From: Flavobacteriales bacterium
GTDB taxonomy: Bacteria; Bacteroidota; Bacteroidia; Flavobacteriales_D; Sanyastnellaceae
Reading direction: 5' to 3'
NCBI GenBank assembly: GCA_015665315.1
Contig: JADFAK010000058.1
Location: 1-64,000, forward strand
Length of the DNA stretch: 64,000 bases
Positions 9,471 to 17,421 of this stretch are shown here, in pieces. Each line of letters begins with the position of its first letter. Positions within the stretch are counted from its first letter, which is position 1. The translations under genes were made by a program, and so were the position numbers. The notes under the pieces are model-generated. The model searched no databases. It had not been told where the DNA came from and saw only the letters and a program-made list of their open reading frames with translations.

Positions 9471-9983
9471 TCAATCCATGCAGCCATCACGTCGAATAGC
9501 ATAGATCAATTCATCGAGGACTTCATCATTCTTAATCAGTGTTTTTTTGAGTCGGCATTCCAGCTGGAAACCATTCTTCTCCAGCACTCGTTGGGATGCT
9601 AAATTCGTTTCAAATGGTCGTGCGAAAATTCTATCTACGGGAAAGGTATCAAATGCGTAGCTCAACATTTGCCGAATGGCTAAAGAAACCACACCCTTGC
9701 CCCAATGTTTTTCCGATAACCAGTAGCCCAATTCGGCATTCAATCGCCGAATATCACTTTCGGGATGCACACCTATGCCTCCCACTGCTCGTCCGTCCAC
9801 CTCGATGGCCATAATTTGAGTGGGTTTATGGGCCAAGGTCATCTCAATAAAGCCGCGCCCCTTCTCCTCGGAATACGGATGCGGAAATTGGTCGGTCATA
9901 AACTGGGCGATCTTCGGGTTGTTGGCATTCTCCACCAAATCTGGTAGGTCGCCCATCTTCCAAGGCCTCAATTTTACTTCCAT
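9471..9983 (-). CDS. GNAT-family N-acetyltransferase (RimJ/RimL type)
   Basis: I start at the ATG at 9983 (MEVKLRPWKMGDL), giving 170 residues; a longer frame to 10025 adds 14 atypical residues. Family hallmarks are RPW near the N-terminus, the strand AVGGIGVHPE, the acetyl-CoA loop YWLSEKHWGKGVVSLAIRQML and the C-terminal NLASQRVLEKNGF. By family it transfers acetyl from acetyl-CoA to an amino group of a protein N-terminus or small molecule; the substrate cannot be read from sequence. One copy of the 15-bp motif GCCATTCGGCAAATG (9666-9680) lies inside the gene. Confidence 0.88.
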   Translation of the reverse strand: MEVKLRPWKMGDLPDLVENANNPKIAQFMTDQFPHPYSEEKGRGFIEMTLAHKPTQIMAIEVDGRAVGGIGVHPESDIRRLNAELGYWLSEKHWGKGVVSLAIRQMLSYAFDTFPVDRIFARPFETNLASQRVLEKNGFQLECRLKKTLIKNDEVLDELIYAIRRDGCMD

Positions 9984-10035
9984 GTTATTCGTTTCAGACC
10001 AAGCTACGGAATTCTGGAAAAACACCTTACCTCAC

Positions 10036-10082
10036 AAGAAAAAGGCCGTCAAGCTCCATTTGGGATAGGAGCTCGACAGCCT
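10036..10082 (-). terminator. Rho-independent terminator of the three-repeat surface protein
   Basis: Arms 10043-10057 and 10068-10082 pair over 15 positions, the two mismatches being G-U in RNA, around a 10-base loop. On the minus strand the stem is followed by a T run (A-rich at 10039-10043 on the plus strand). It lies 25 bp past the stop of the gene at 10107. Confidence 0.85.
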
Positions 10083-10106
10083 GTTTCAGTTTAAGTGTTT
10101 AAGTAC

Positions 10107-13100
10107 TTATTGGATAATTAGTACCTCTTGGAATAGACTTTCCGAGGTGTTCACTACCAATATATAGCCACCACTAGCATAGTTCAGTGACACTTGATTT
10201 GTTCCTTTTGTTAAGGTATGCTCGCCGACAAGGGTGCCTTGCAACGAATAAACTTTTAGAATCGATTTTTCGGGCGATTGGAGTGCAATTGAACCGCTGG
10301 TTGGATTCGGATAAACCGACAGGCTAACCGCTTGATTTTCTTCTATTCCCGTGTCGAAATTCCATCCTTCAACATTGGTCCCAAGGGTACTGTTGATAGC
10401 CGTAAAGACCGCTCCTCCAATAGCATGGTTGTCGGTAAGGTCCAAGAAATAGCCGTCGACCGTACCACTCGCTTTTGAGAAGAAAGCCTCTTCACCGGCA
10501 ACACTTGAACGAATAATAATGGTCTCGCCTGAGTTACCTACCGCATCGAGTTCTTGAATTTCGATTGTTTCACCTGCTTCCAGCTGAACAGTTGATCCTG
10601 CGCTAATCATAAATAAGTCGATGGCGCTTGATCCCCACACAGCAGCTAGTCCGTCCAGCTCAAGTGCGGCATAATCCAATCCCGCACAATGGAAATTCCC
10701 GGTGCACAAAAAGCTGGTATTCTCAACGACTAGTGCACTAGCCATGTCACCTGGATTCCACTCGTCGACATCTACAGCCGAATCGGTTAAATCGATAGTG
10801 CCGACTAAATCTGAATCTATCGTTGCCGAGTTATCGATACTGATGGCATGTCCGTTTCCGTTAAAATCGCCGTTGAAGAAGATCAAATCACTCACGTGTA
10901 TATCTCCATTTAAGTTGTAAGCCCCCGCTCCTCCAATAGATAAGATGCAATTGTCGCCAAAAGAATTGTCGTTCGTAGTGATATTCGCAGCTACTGGCGA
11001 TTGGAGATTTACCTCATAAAAATCCAGGTAGATATCGTCATCAAGTGTGATGTTTCCAAAGACAGATAGAGACGAGTTGTTGTTTTGGATAATGGCATTG
11101 TCGCCCGCTACATCGGTCATGGTTAAGCTTGCGCAAATGGCGTCTACGTTGGATAAAGTTACCGTGTATCCTTCAACCCCAAACGAATTGGCGTCAAAAT
11201 AAACAGCATCCAAAACCGAAGGCACGACGGTATGAAATTCAGTACCTCCTGAGGTTGTGGCCCAATGGGACACATCGGTCCATTGGCCCGTGCCACCTAC
11301 CCAAAAGTAGTCTTGTGGTTGCGGTTCAACGATATTCCAACCTTCTACATTGTTAATCGACGTGCTCTGGTTGGCATTGAATGTAGCCCCACCTATGGCG
11401 TGATTATCTTCTAAATTGAGGTACCATGCCTCCACAGTTCCTGAACTCTTCGAAATGAATGCCTCGGTGCCTGGAATGGATGAGTACAGATAAATAGGCT
11501 GGTCTTGCGTTCCAACCAATGTGATGTTCTCAGCGGTAATCGTCGAACCTTGCTGGATGCTCACAGATGATCCTGGAGTAACTTCGAAAAACTCGGTTTG
11601 GAAAGGTGAAGATGTTGAGGCAAACTCATCGTCGAGTGTTACGCTATAATAATCCATCCAAGATCCGTAAAACGAACCGGTACAGATAAACGTTGCTCCA
11701 TCAACCGTGAAATTGGCTGCTCCATTTCCGGGTTGCCATAGGCGGACAGTCACCAAAGAATTCGAGAAATCGGCCATGCCGCTAAAAGTTCCTCCTGCTG
11801 ATATTTGGAAGGTAGAAGTTACTTGTTCGCCGTTCGAATTGAAATCACCGTTGTCAAACAAGATCGTACGCATATTGAGGCCTGAAAGCAGGTCATAAGT
11901 TCCTCCGCCGTTCACAAAAAACTCGGCACCATTTCCCAATAAGTTGTGGTGTGTATGAATGGTCTCGTTGCCCGAAGATAGAAGAAAGACGTCGTACAAA
12001 TTGTAGTGAGCATCGTCATCAAGTTCGAGCGATCCGTATAGGTTTAGATCTGAACTGTAGTCTTGCAAAATATTGATCCCGCTGCCCAATCCGTTCATGG
12101 TGAGGTTGTTGAGATTCATGACTGGGCTGTCCATCCACAAGGTGTCTTGTGCATCGTCGAATGAATTCATATCGACAAAAACATCATCGATGGCCGTAGG
12201 TGGGATATCGTGGAATTCACTTCCCCCCGAGCTAGTGGCCCAGTGACTAACATCGCCCCAGTGGCCTGAACCACCAACCCAGTAATAATCCTCGGGCACA
12301 GTCACTGAAATATTCCAGCCAGTGTTGTTTCCCAGATCGATGCTATCATCGGCGTTAAACGTTGCTCCACCAGTTGCATTGTTGTCGGAAATGATCATCC
12401 AAGTTCCATTCACTACACCCGAAGCTTGTGAAAGTGTCGTCTGCTCACCACCAACGCTCGAACTTAAAGTTATTGGCGTGTCTGGCGTCCCGTTCATAAT
12501 AAATTCATCGGCTGTCTGCGTCATCCCAGCTTCCATGTTCATGGTCGCTCCCGGGAGAACAACGAACTCATCAAATGTGCTACTTCCCGTGAGGTTTACT
12601 GTGCCTTCAAAAACCACTTTGTGGTAATGCCATCCCATGCCTTTGAAAGTCATGAAAATATTGTTGGGCGAACCGTAGTAAATGGTAGCTTCATCGGCGT
12701 CGATAAAGGTTCCCGATGAATTGGTCACATCCCACATATTGGTGTAGAAATTCGATGTACCCAGGTGAAGTTCTTGCTGGTTTGAGAACTGACAATACAG
12801 ACGGGAAAGCGCGTTCACTGGGTGGTTGTCGGTATAGAACTTCCCTTCAATCACATATAGATTACCCGTTGCAAGCGAATCGGTAATATGGTATTCCCCT
12901 AGTGGTCCTAAGGTTTGCAAAAAGCAACTTCCACCAAGCAAAACTCCGCCTGTTTCAATGGTTACCACGCCTTCACCGTATAACTCAACACCTTTGAGAT
13001 CACGATCCATCTCGGCCGGAATGATCAAGTCACCGTACACTTGTAAATCATCGTAGAAACCGACACCCTTGAGTTTCGGCTGATTGGTAACCCCCGTGCA

Positions 13101-13355
13101 AATGAGTGAACGGCACTGCGACAATTCCAAATCCATGGTCACCGTCTGAGCGCCCGTGTCAAACGAGTTGGCATCAAAATAAACATCGTTGGTTGGTCCT
13201 GGTAATTGGGTGTGGAAGGTTGATCCTCCTGAGGTCGTTGCCCAATGAGAAAGATCAGACCAATCTCCCGTGTTGCCAACCCAAAAATAGTCTTGAGCCG
13301 AAACAAAAGTTGTTGAGAGAACAACCGAAAATAATAGAGCGTATAGTTTTTTCAT
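10107..13355 (-). CDS. Three-repeat T9SS surface protein
   Basis: This 1082-residue protein starts at the ATG at 13355 (MKKLYALLFSVVL); the frame also contains a TTG at 13364. A signal peptide ends SAQ. Three tandem domains of ~330 residues follow, each opening with DY(F/Y)WVGG-G-W-D-SHWAT-SGG and closing with DNHAIGGATFNANxS...NVEGWN. Their inner strands suggest a parallel beta-helix. The C-terminus is a T9SS type A domain (VYPNPTSGSIAL, GGYILVVN). By family it is a surface protein; ligand unknown. A palindromic operator like the one upstream of the neighbouring two-component system lies 46-71 bp upstream, and a strong terminator follows. Confidence 0.88.
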   Translation of the reverse strand: MKKLYALLFSVVLSTTFVSAQDYFWVGNTGDWSDLSHWATTSGGSTFHTQLPGPTNDVYFDANSFDTGAQTVTMDLELSQCRSLICTGVTNQPKLKGVGFYDDLQVYGDLIIPAEMDRDLKGVELYGEGVVTIETGGVLLGGSCFLQTLGPLGEYHITDSLATGNLYVIEGKFYTDNHPVNALSRLYCQFSNQQELHLGTSNFYTNMWDVTNSSGTFIDADEATIYYGSPNNIFMTFKGMGWHYHKVVFEGTVNLTGSSTFDEFVVLPGATMNMEAGMTQTADEFIMNGTPDTPITLSSSVGGEQTTLSQASGVVNGTWMIISDNNATGGATFNADDSIDLGNNTGWNISVTVPEDYYWVGGSGHWGDVSHWATSSGGSEFHDIPPTAIDDVFVDMNSFDDAQDTLWMDSPVMNLNNLTMNGLGSGINILQDYSSDLNLYGSLELDDDAHYNLYDVFLLSSGNETIHTHHNLLGNGAEFFVNGGGTYDLLSGLNMRTILFDNGDFNSNGEQVTSTFQISAGGTFSGMADFSNSLVTVRLWQPGNGAANFTVDGATFICTGSFYGSWMDYYSVTLDDEFASTSSPFQTEFFEVTPGSSVSIQQGSTITAENITLVGTQDQPIYLYSSIPGTEAFISKSSGTVEAWYLNLEDNHAIGGATFNANQSTSINNVEGWNIVEPQPQDYFWVGGTGQWTDVSHWATTSGGTEFHTVVPSVLDAVYFDANSFGVEGYTVTLSNVDAICASLTMTDVAGDNAIIQNNNSSLSVFGNITLDDDIYLDFYEVNLQSPVAANITTNDNSFGDNCILSIGGAGAYNLNGDIHVSDLIFFNGDFNGNGHAISIDNSATIDSDLVGTIDLTDSAVDVDEWNPGDMASALVVENTSFLCTGNFHCAGLDYAALELDGLAAVWGSSAIDLFMISAGSTVQLEAGETIEIQELDAVGNSGETIIIRSSVAGEEAFFSKASGTVDGYFLDLTDNHAIGGAVFTAINSTLGTNVEGWNFDTGIEENQAVSLSVYPNPTSGSIALQSPEKSILKVYSLQGTLVGEHTLTKGTNQVSLNYASGGYILVVNTSESLFQEVLIIQ
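10350..13295 (-). repeat. Three coding repeats of about 980 bp
   Basis: Repeat units begin near 13295, 12296 and 11317 on the minus strand. Each codes for a ~330-residue domain with the same opening (WVGG..W.D.SHWAT) and closing (GGATFNA) signatures. The units have diverged at DNA level, so the duplication is old. Confidence 0.8.
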
Positions 13356-13400
13356 GACATTCAATTTGAAGACAAATTTGAGTCAACATTGAAGTCATGC

Positions 13401-13426
13401 TTTCACCCAGATGGGTGAAATTTCAC
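13401..13426. promoter_or_regulatory. Palindromic operator TTTCACCC-N4-GGGTGAAA with an extra half-site
   Basis: Perfect 8-bp arms at 13401-13408 and 13413-13420 flank AGAT. The right arm is part of a second perfect palindrome, GTGAAATTTCAC (13415-13426), giving three half-sites. It lies upstream of the surface protein (start 13355), close to the -33 position of a possible CAAATTTG -7 box, where no TTG is evident. That fits an activator site. The same half-site pattern precedes the kinase gene at 19328, so the response regulator encoded at 16798-17421 is the likely binder (inference). Confidence 0.7.
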
Positions 13427-13444
13427 TTTTCGGGTTTTTAACCT

Positions 13445-13858
13445 TTAGTGAGGGAGCTTATTGCGAAGCAGTCCGTACGTAAATGTTCCGATGAGAGCAC
13501 CTAAAAGCACGACGACCAAAGCCGGGTATCCTTGTCCGATCAAGACAAACATAGGCCCAGGACATGCCCCTACCATAGCCCAACCCAGTCCGAATATTGT
13601 GCCGCCAATAATATAACGGGCGTAGCTCACATTCTTCGGCGTGAAGCGAATGGGCTCACCGTATATATTCTTCATTTTAGTGCGCTTGATAATTTGTACG
13701 ACCACTATGCCGAGTACTACCGCCGAACCAATTATGCCATACATGTGAAATGCGTCGAATCGAAACATTTCGTAAATACGGTACCACGAAATGATTTCGG
13801 CTTTGGCCATGAGAATTCCGAAGAGGATTCCAGTAAGAAAGAACTTGATGTATTTCAT
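13445..13858 (-). CDS. YeeE/YedE-family permease subunit (DUF6691-type half)
   Basis: This 137-residue membrane protein has four hydrophobic segments and the signature GLGWAMVGACPGP (Cys99) followed by VLIGQGYP. It corresponds to the C-terminal half of YeeE/YedE permeases, whose better-studied members (TsuA) pass thiosulfate through a Cys-lined path. The other half is encoded at 15306-15866, and the two are separated by an OprD-like porin gene. It starts 7 bp after the porin stop, so all belong to one operon. Sulfur-compound uptake is inferred from the family; the exact substrate is unknown. Confidence 0.85.
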   Translation of the reverse strand: MKYIKFFLTGILFGILMAKAEIISWYRIYEMFRFDAFHMYGIIGSAVVLGIVVVQIIKRTKMKNIYGEPIRFTPKNVSYARYIIGGTIFGLGWAMVGACPGPMFVLIGQGYPALVVVLLGALIGTFTYGLLRNKLPH

Positions 13859-13864
13859 GGTATT

Positions 13865-15304
13865 TTAAATATGGATGTCCACCATCAAACTGACGTGGTG
13901 CAAATTCGTTTTATAAAATGTATCACTCGCCGATAAAGCGGCTGATTTTTCTGTGTATTTACCTATGTAGACCAGGCTCGCTTCTAGTCCTTCAAGACGT
14001 TTACCGAAATGATAGGTAGTCATGACAGTGGCTTGATAAAAAGAGGCAAGATTGTACTTATTCAACTCTAAATTTCCGAGGCCAGGTGTTTCCGTTCTAC
14101 TGAGTCGGGTGTCGACTACCAGTGCGTTTCCCCATTTGCCCTTGTGGCTTGTTTTTAAACGCATCATATAGATATCGCTGCCGCCAAAACCATCGACCCA
14201 GGAGCGTGGTTGTGAGGCGTAAAAATTCTCTCGACCGAGCTCGCGTGGATACAGAAAGCGGCCCGAATCGAAGCTGTGGAGGTAAATCGCCGAGACTTGC
14301 CAGGTGCCCGACTCATTCTTGTAGCCCAGTAAACCACTTAAAACTTGGCCTTTGTTTTCCGGTTGCACATACCTGTTTTCGTAGGCCAATTGCGCTTGGT
14401 AATCCAGTGTCTCTTGGTGGGCATACTGAAGGCCGGCCAATAGGTGTGTGCTTTTGTAATCGGCCTGAAGCCAGAGGAGATTGAACTGGCGGTCGAAATA
14501 GAAATTCCAGACGCTCAGCTCGAGATTTTTGATGTTGGAATTCTGATAGCCCACTGTTGCTATTCCACGGATATGCGATGTGGTGTTGTAATTTGCTTTG
14601 GATCCATCGGGTTGGATGCCGTTGCTGTTCATGCCAATAGCTTGATTCAGGCTATGCCACTCGGTAATGGGTCTGCCACCAACCCCATCGATCCATCCAA
14701 GGGTGAGTTTGTTTTTACTGAATTCATTCATCTCCAGCCATGCACCGCGGTACACAAAGGGCCGCATGCGACCATCTCGATTTAGGAAAAGCGGTCCTCG
14801 ATTGAGGTCCATTCTCCCTACCTGGACAAAGGACTTGCCGATAGTGAAGCGCGCAAATAGTTCGTCGAGTCGGGCCAAATCTTTCTTTTCATTGGGCCTA
14901 TTTGCATCGTAGAGTTCCTTTTCCCACTTGGCGCTTTTATTGACCAAGGAATCGAGCTCATTCAAGTCATTCGAGAAGGTGTTGAAGGAAAACGACGCGC
15001 TGGCGCCCAGTTGAAGTCCGTACCACTGGGCCGTTTGAAAGCCAACAATACCGCCAAAAGCATTGGTCCAATAGTCCTTAAGCTCTCCTTCATTGAAAGT
15101 AGCCATGGTGTGATTGCGCACCCGACCATAGGATTCTCCATGTGTAAAATAATCGGCTAAGTTGTGCAGGGCGGTGTCTTGGTGTAGCTTGAATTTTTCG
15201 CTTGGAGCCTCTCCTTTTTCTGCACCGGAAATTTGGGCATGGGTTGTAGAACCGCATGCGGTAAGAATGAAAATAGGCAGACCATATTTCAAGGTAGCCA
15301 TCAT
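13865..15304 (-). CDS. OprD-like outer-membrane porin
   Basis: This 479-residue protein has a signal peptide ending THAQ. The mature protein has a porin-like series of amphipathic strands and OprD-family features near the N-terminus: GRVRNHTMATFNEGELKDYWTNAFGG and FQTAQWYGLQLGASASF, then RFTIGKSFVQVGRMDLN. The last residues (HHVSLMVDIHI) are a terminal strand. It lies between the two halves of a YeeE/YedE permease with only 1 and 6 bp gaps, so it probably admits the same solute through the outer membrane (inference). OprD members elsewhere carry amino acids or small anions. Two adjacent ATGs begin the gene. Confidence 0.7.
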   Translation of the reverse strand: MMATLKYGLPIFILTACGSTTHAQISGAEKGEAPSEKFKLHQDTALHNLADYFTHGESYGRVRNHTMATFNEGELKDYWTNAFGGIVGFQTAQWYGLQLGASASFSFNTFSNDLNELDSLVNKSAKWEKELYDANRPNEKKDLARLDELFARFTIGKSFVQVGRMDLNRGPLFLNRDGRMRPFVYRGAWLEMNEFSKNKLTLGWIDGVGGRPITEWHSLNQAIGMNSNGIQPDGSKANYNTTSHIRGIATVGYQNSNIKNLELSVWNFYFDRQFNLLWLQADYKSTHLLAGLQYAHQETLDYQAQLAYENRYVQPENKGQVLSGLLGYKNESGTWQVSAIYLHSFDSGRFLYPRELGRENFYASQPRSWVDGFGGSDIYMMRLKTSHKGKWGNALVVDTRLSRTETPGLGNLELNKYNLASFYQATVMTTYHFGKRLEGLEASLVYIGKYTEKSAALSASDTFYKTNLHHVSLMVDIHI

Positions 15305-15305
15305 C

Positions 15306-15866
15306 TTAAAACAATAAAGGCAGGATGAAATAAGTCATGATCAATCCGCCTGCAAAAAAGCCAACCACGGCAATCAAGGAAGGAACTTGCAAGTCGCTTA
15401 ATCCGCTTATTGCGTGGCCTGAAGTACATCCTCCCGCATACCGCGCGCCGAAGCCGACGAGGAAACCACCTAGCAGCAAAATGGCCAATCCGGGGAGAGA
15501 CATCACTTTTTCCATGCTAAAAATCTCCTTGGGGAGAAAGGTGTCGCCTACATTTTCAAATCCCAATTCTTGCAGACTTTCGACCGTATCGGTGGCTAAA
15601 ACCATGGGTTCAGGATTTTGAAGAAACAGTGTCGTGATCAATCCGCCCAGCATGGCGCCCAACACAAAAACGATGTTCCACATCTGACCTTTCCAGTCAA
15701 AGGCGAAAAAATCAGAAGCTTTGTCGGCACCCGCCATCGTACACATCGTCCGCAAGTTGGCCGAAACACCGAAGTTCTTGGCGAAATAGAGGAGTAAAAA
15801 CATGGTGAGTGTAATGAGCGGACCGGCCACATACCAGGGCCAGGGTTGTTGTATGAATTCTATCAT
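15306..15866 (-). CDS. YeeE/YedE-family permease subunit (N-terminal half)
   Basis: This 186-residue inner-membrane protein has about four hydrophobic segments and the family signature GFGARYAGGCTSGHAISGL (Cys147). A second Cys (Cys42, RTMCTMAGA) is also characteristic. In the YeeE/TsuA family such cysteines line the thiosulfate path. It pairs with the separate half at 13445-13858. It starts 14 bp after the UspA-type gene and its stop lies 1 bp from the porin start, which indicates tight co-translation. Transport of thiosulfate or another reduced sulfur species is inferred from family. Confidence 0.87.
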   Translation of the reverse strand: MIEFIQQPWPWYVAGPLITLTMFLLLYFAKNFGVSANLRTMCTMAGADKASDFFAFDWKGQMWNIVFVLGAMLGGLITTLFLQNPEPMVLATDTVESLQELGFENVGDTFLPKEIFSMEKVMSLPGLAILLLGGFLVGFGARYAGGCTSGHAISGLSDLQVPSLIAVVGFFAGGLIMTYFILPLLF

Positions 15867-15880
15867 AATTATGTGTGGTA

Positions 15881-16693
15881 TCAGTAGGCCAAGATTGGCA
15901 CTAAGGTGTGGTTCAGAATATCCGAAGCGAGGTCGCCTTTCAGGATCTTTTTCATGCCTATGCGATTGATGTCTAGCAGAACTAGCAAGTTGATAGGATA
16001 CTCAAAAAGAAGCTCTTGGGTACTCTTCGCTTTGTTGTTGGACGGTAGAATTACTTTTTTGCAATTTTCCATCCCGTGGGACTCCATGAAGGTCTCCATT
16101 TTTTGATCTAGCATGGCCTCGGCGGCCGATGAATCACTAAAGCCGAACAAGGTAATATTGGCTGCTGATTTTTGGGCCAAATTCTTCACTATTTCCAAGT
16201 TGTAAGCGCTGGGATCGTTGAAATCGGATAGAATAGCTATGTCCTTGAGCTCATCGTTGATGCGCTCACATTTGAAGGCCAATACGGGCACATCCAACTC
16301 GTCGAAAATCGTTCCGGCTTTGGTCTTTTTGAAGAAGTCACGGAGCTCGTTTGTGGCCTCCGTATTCGTGAGAATCACATCGATTTCGTGCTTCTTCACA
16401 TAATCGGCAATAATGAGCAATCGACTTCCGATAACAGCATGCCTTTCACACACGCTACTCAAAGTCGTTTTCTTCATCCACGCTTCGTTCTCGCGCTTTT
16501 CATTGTAATACATACTGAGGTCAAACTCGGTACACATGTCAAGGACTTGGCCGTTCTTTTTGGTGGGAATATCTCCGTGTACGGGTATGATATTTAGTAG
16601 GCATACCGAATCTTGGGCCGACGATATTTTGGTGACGTAATCTGAAATATCGTCCAGATCAGTGGCATTGCGCACGAGTGCTAGGATTTTCAT
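15881..16693 (-). CDS. Tandem universal stress protein (UspA family)
   Basis: This 270-residue cytoplasmic protein consists of two Usp domains (about 1-145 and 150-270). The first opens with KILALVRNATDLDDISDYV, the second with DIAILSDFNDPSAYNLEIV. A classic GxxGxxGxxxx(S/T) ATP-binding motif is not obvious in either half, so it may be a non-ATP-binding member. It is the first gene of the operon Usp - permease half - porin - permease half. The promoter carries a Crp/Fnr-like palindrome, suggesting control by oxygen, nitrosative stress or another Crp-family signal (inference). Confidence 0.85.
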   Translation of the reverse strand: MKILALVRNATDLDDISDYVTKISSAQDSVCLLNIIPVHGDIPTKKNGQVLDMCTEFDLSMYYNEKRENEAWMKKTTLSSVCERHAVIGSRLLIIADYVKKHEIDVILTNTEATNELRDFFKKTKAGTIFDELDVPVLAFKCERINDELKDIAILSDFNDPSAYNLEIVKNLAQKSAANITLFGFSDSSAAEAMLDQKMETFMESHGMENCKKVILPSNNKAKSTQELLFEYPINLLVLLDINRIGMKKILKGDLASDILNHTLVPILAY

Positions 16694-16716
16694 AAGCTAG
16701 AGCTAGTAAATTCCTG

Positions 16717-16760
16717 CAAAGGTGTGCATGCCAATCCGAACCCCAAGTAACTTGTGTTAC
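16717..16760 (-). promoter_or_regulatory. Promoter with Crp/Fnr-like operator before the usp-permease operon
   Basis: On the minus strand a perfect palindrome GTAAC-N4-GTTAC (16747-16760) is followed directly by a -33 TTG (16744-16746), 19 bp, then CACCTTTG (16717-16724, one mismatch to TAnnTTTG). The palindrome centre is about 37 bp from the end of the -7 box, so near -42. That is the class II activator position for Crp/Fnr proteins. The 5-N4-5 geometry fits that family; the regulator itself is not in this window. Confidence 0.6.
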
Positions 16761-16797
16761 GTTGTCACATGATTTATAACACCCTTTTTTACTGGAC

Positions 16798-17421
16798 TCA
16801 GCGCGATAAGAGTTTATTGAGCTTGAACATTACCTCCGTCCTGTTTTTGACATCGAGTTTATCGTAGATCCGTACGAGGTGTGTTTTTATGGTGTTGACC
16901 GAAAGGAAGACACTCTCGCTTATTTCCTTGTTGGTTTTGCCTTGTCGCAGCAGGTTTAAAATTTCGAATTCCCTTTCCGACAGGGCGTTGGGAACATGTT
17001 GGTTGATGTTCTCGATGGTTAGTTCGGTTCCTCGCGGACGGTTATTCATGTGGTTGAACAGGGCAATTTCAAGTGAGGTGAGCAAGTCATTTTCGTCAAA
17101 AGGCTTGAGCAAGTATCCAGCTGGGCGCGTTTCCTTTACTCTTTCGATGGTACCACGATCGGAATGGGAGGTGAGAAAAACAAAGGGAATGGCGTACTTC
17201 GAATTGATCTCGTGCGCCACGGCGATACCGTCAATATCAGTTCCCAAGGTGATATCCAGGAGAACAGCGTCTGGTAGATTTGCTTTCAACATTTCCAGGG
17301 CCTGCTCACCATCATAAGCGATGCCTGTGACGGTAAAATCCATGGATGACAAGTGGCCTGCAATATCCTCGGCCACCAATGGCTCATCCTCAACGATTAG
17401 AATCTTTATCTTCTCTTTCAT
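16798..17421 (-). CDS. Response regulator, receiver plus LuxR-type HTH
   Basis: This 207-residue NarL/FixJ-type regulator has a receiver domain with acidic pocket E11/D12, phospho-acceptor D56 (VLLDITLG), T84 and K106 (YLLKPF). A LuxR-type helix-turn-helix follows (LSEREFEILNLLRQGKTNKEISESVFLSVNTIKTHLVRIYDKL). Its ATG overlaps the TGA of the upstream kinase gene as ATGA, so the pair is translationally coupled. It is the natural candidate to bind the TTCACCC-N4-GGGTGAA palindromes upstream of its own operon and of the surface-protein gene (inference). Confidence 0.93.
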   Translation of the reverse strand: MKEKIKILIVEDEPLVAEDIAGHLSSMDFTVTGIAYDGEQALEMLKANLPDAVLLDITLGTDIDGIAVAHEINSKYAIPFVFLTSHSDRGTIERVKETRPAGYLLKPFDENDLLTSLEIALFNHMNNRPRGTELTIENINQHVPNALSEREFEILNLLRQGKTNKEISESVFLSVNTIKTHLVRIYDKLDVKNRTEVMFKLNKLLSR

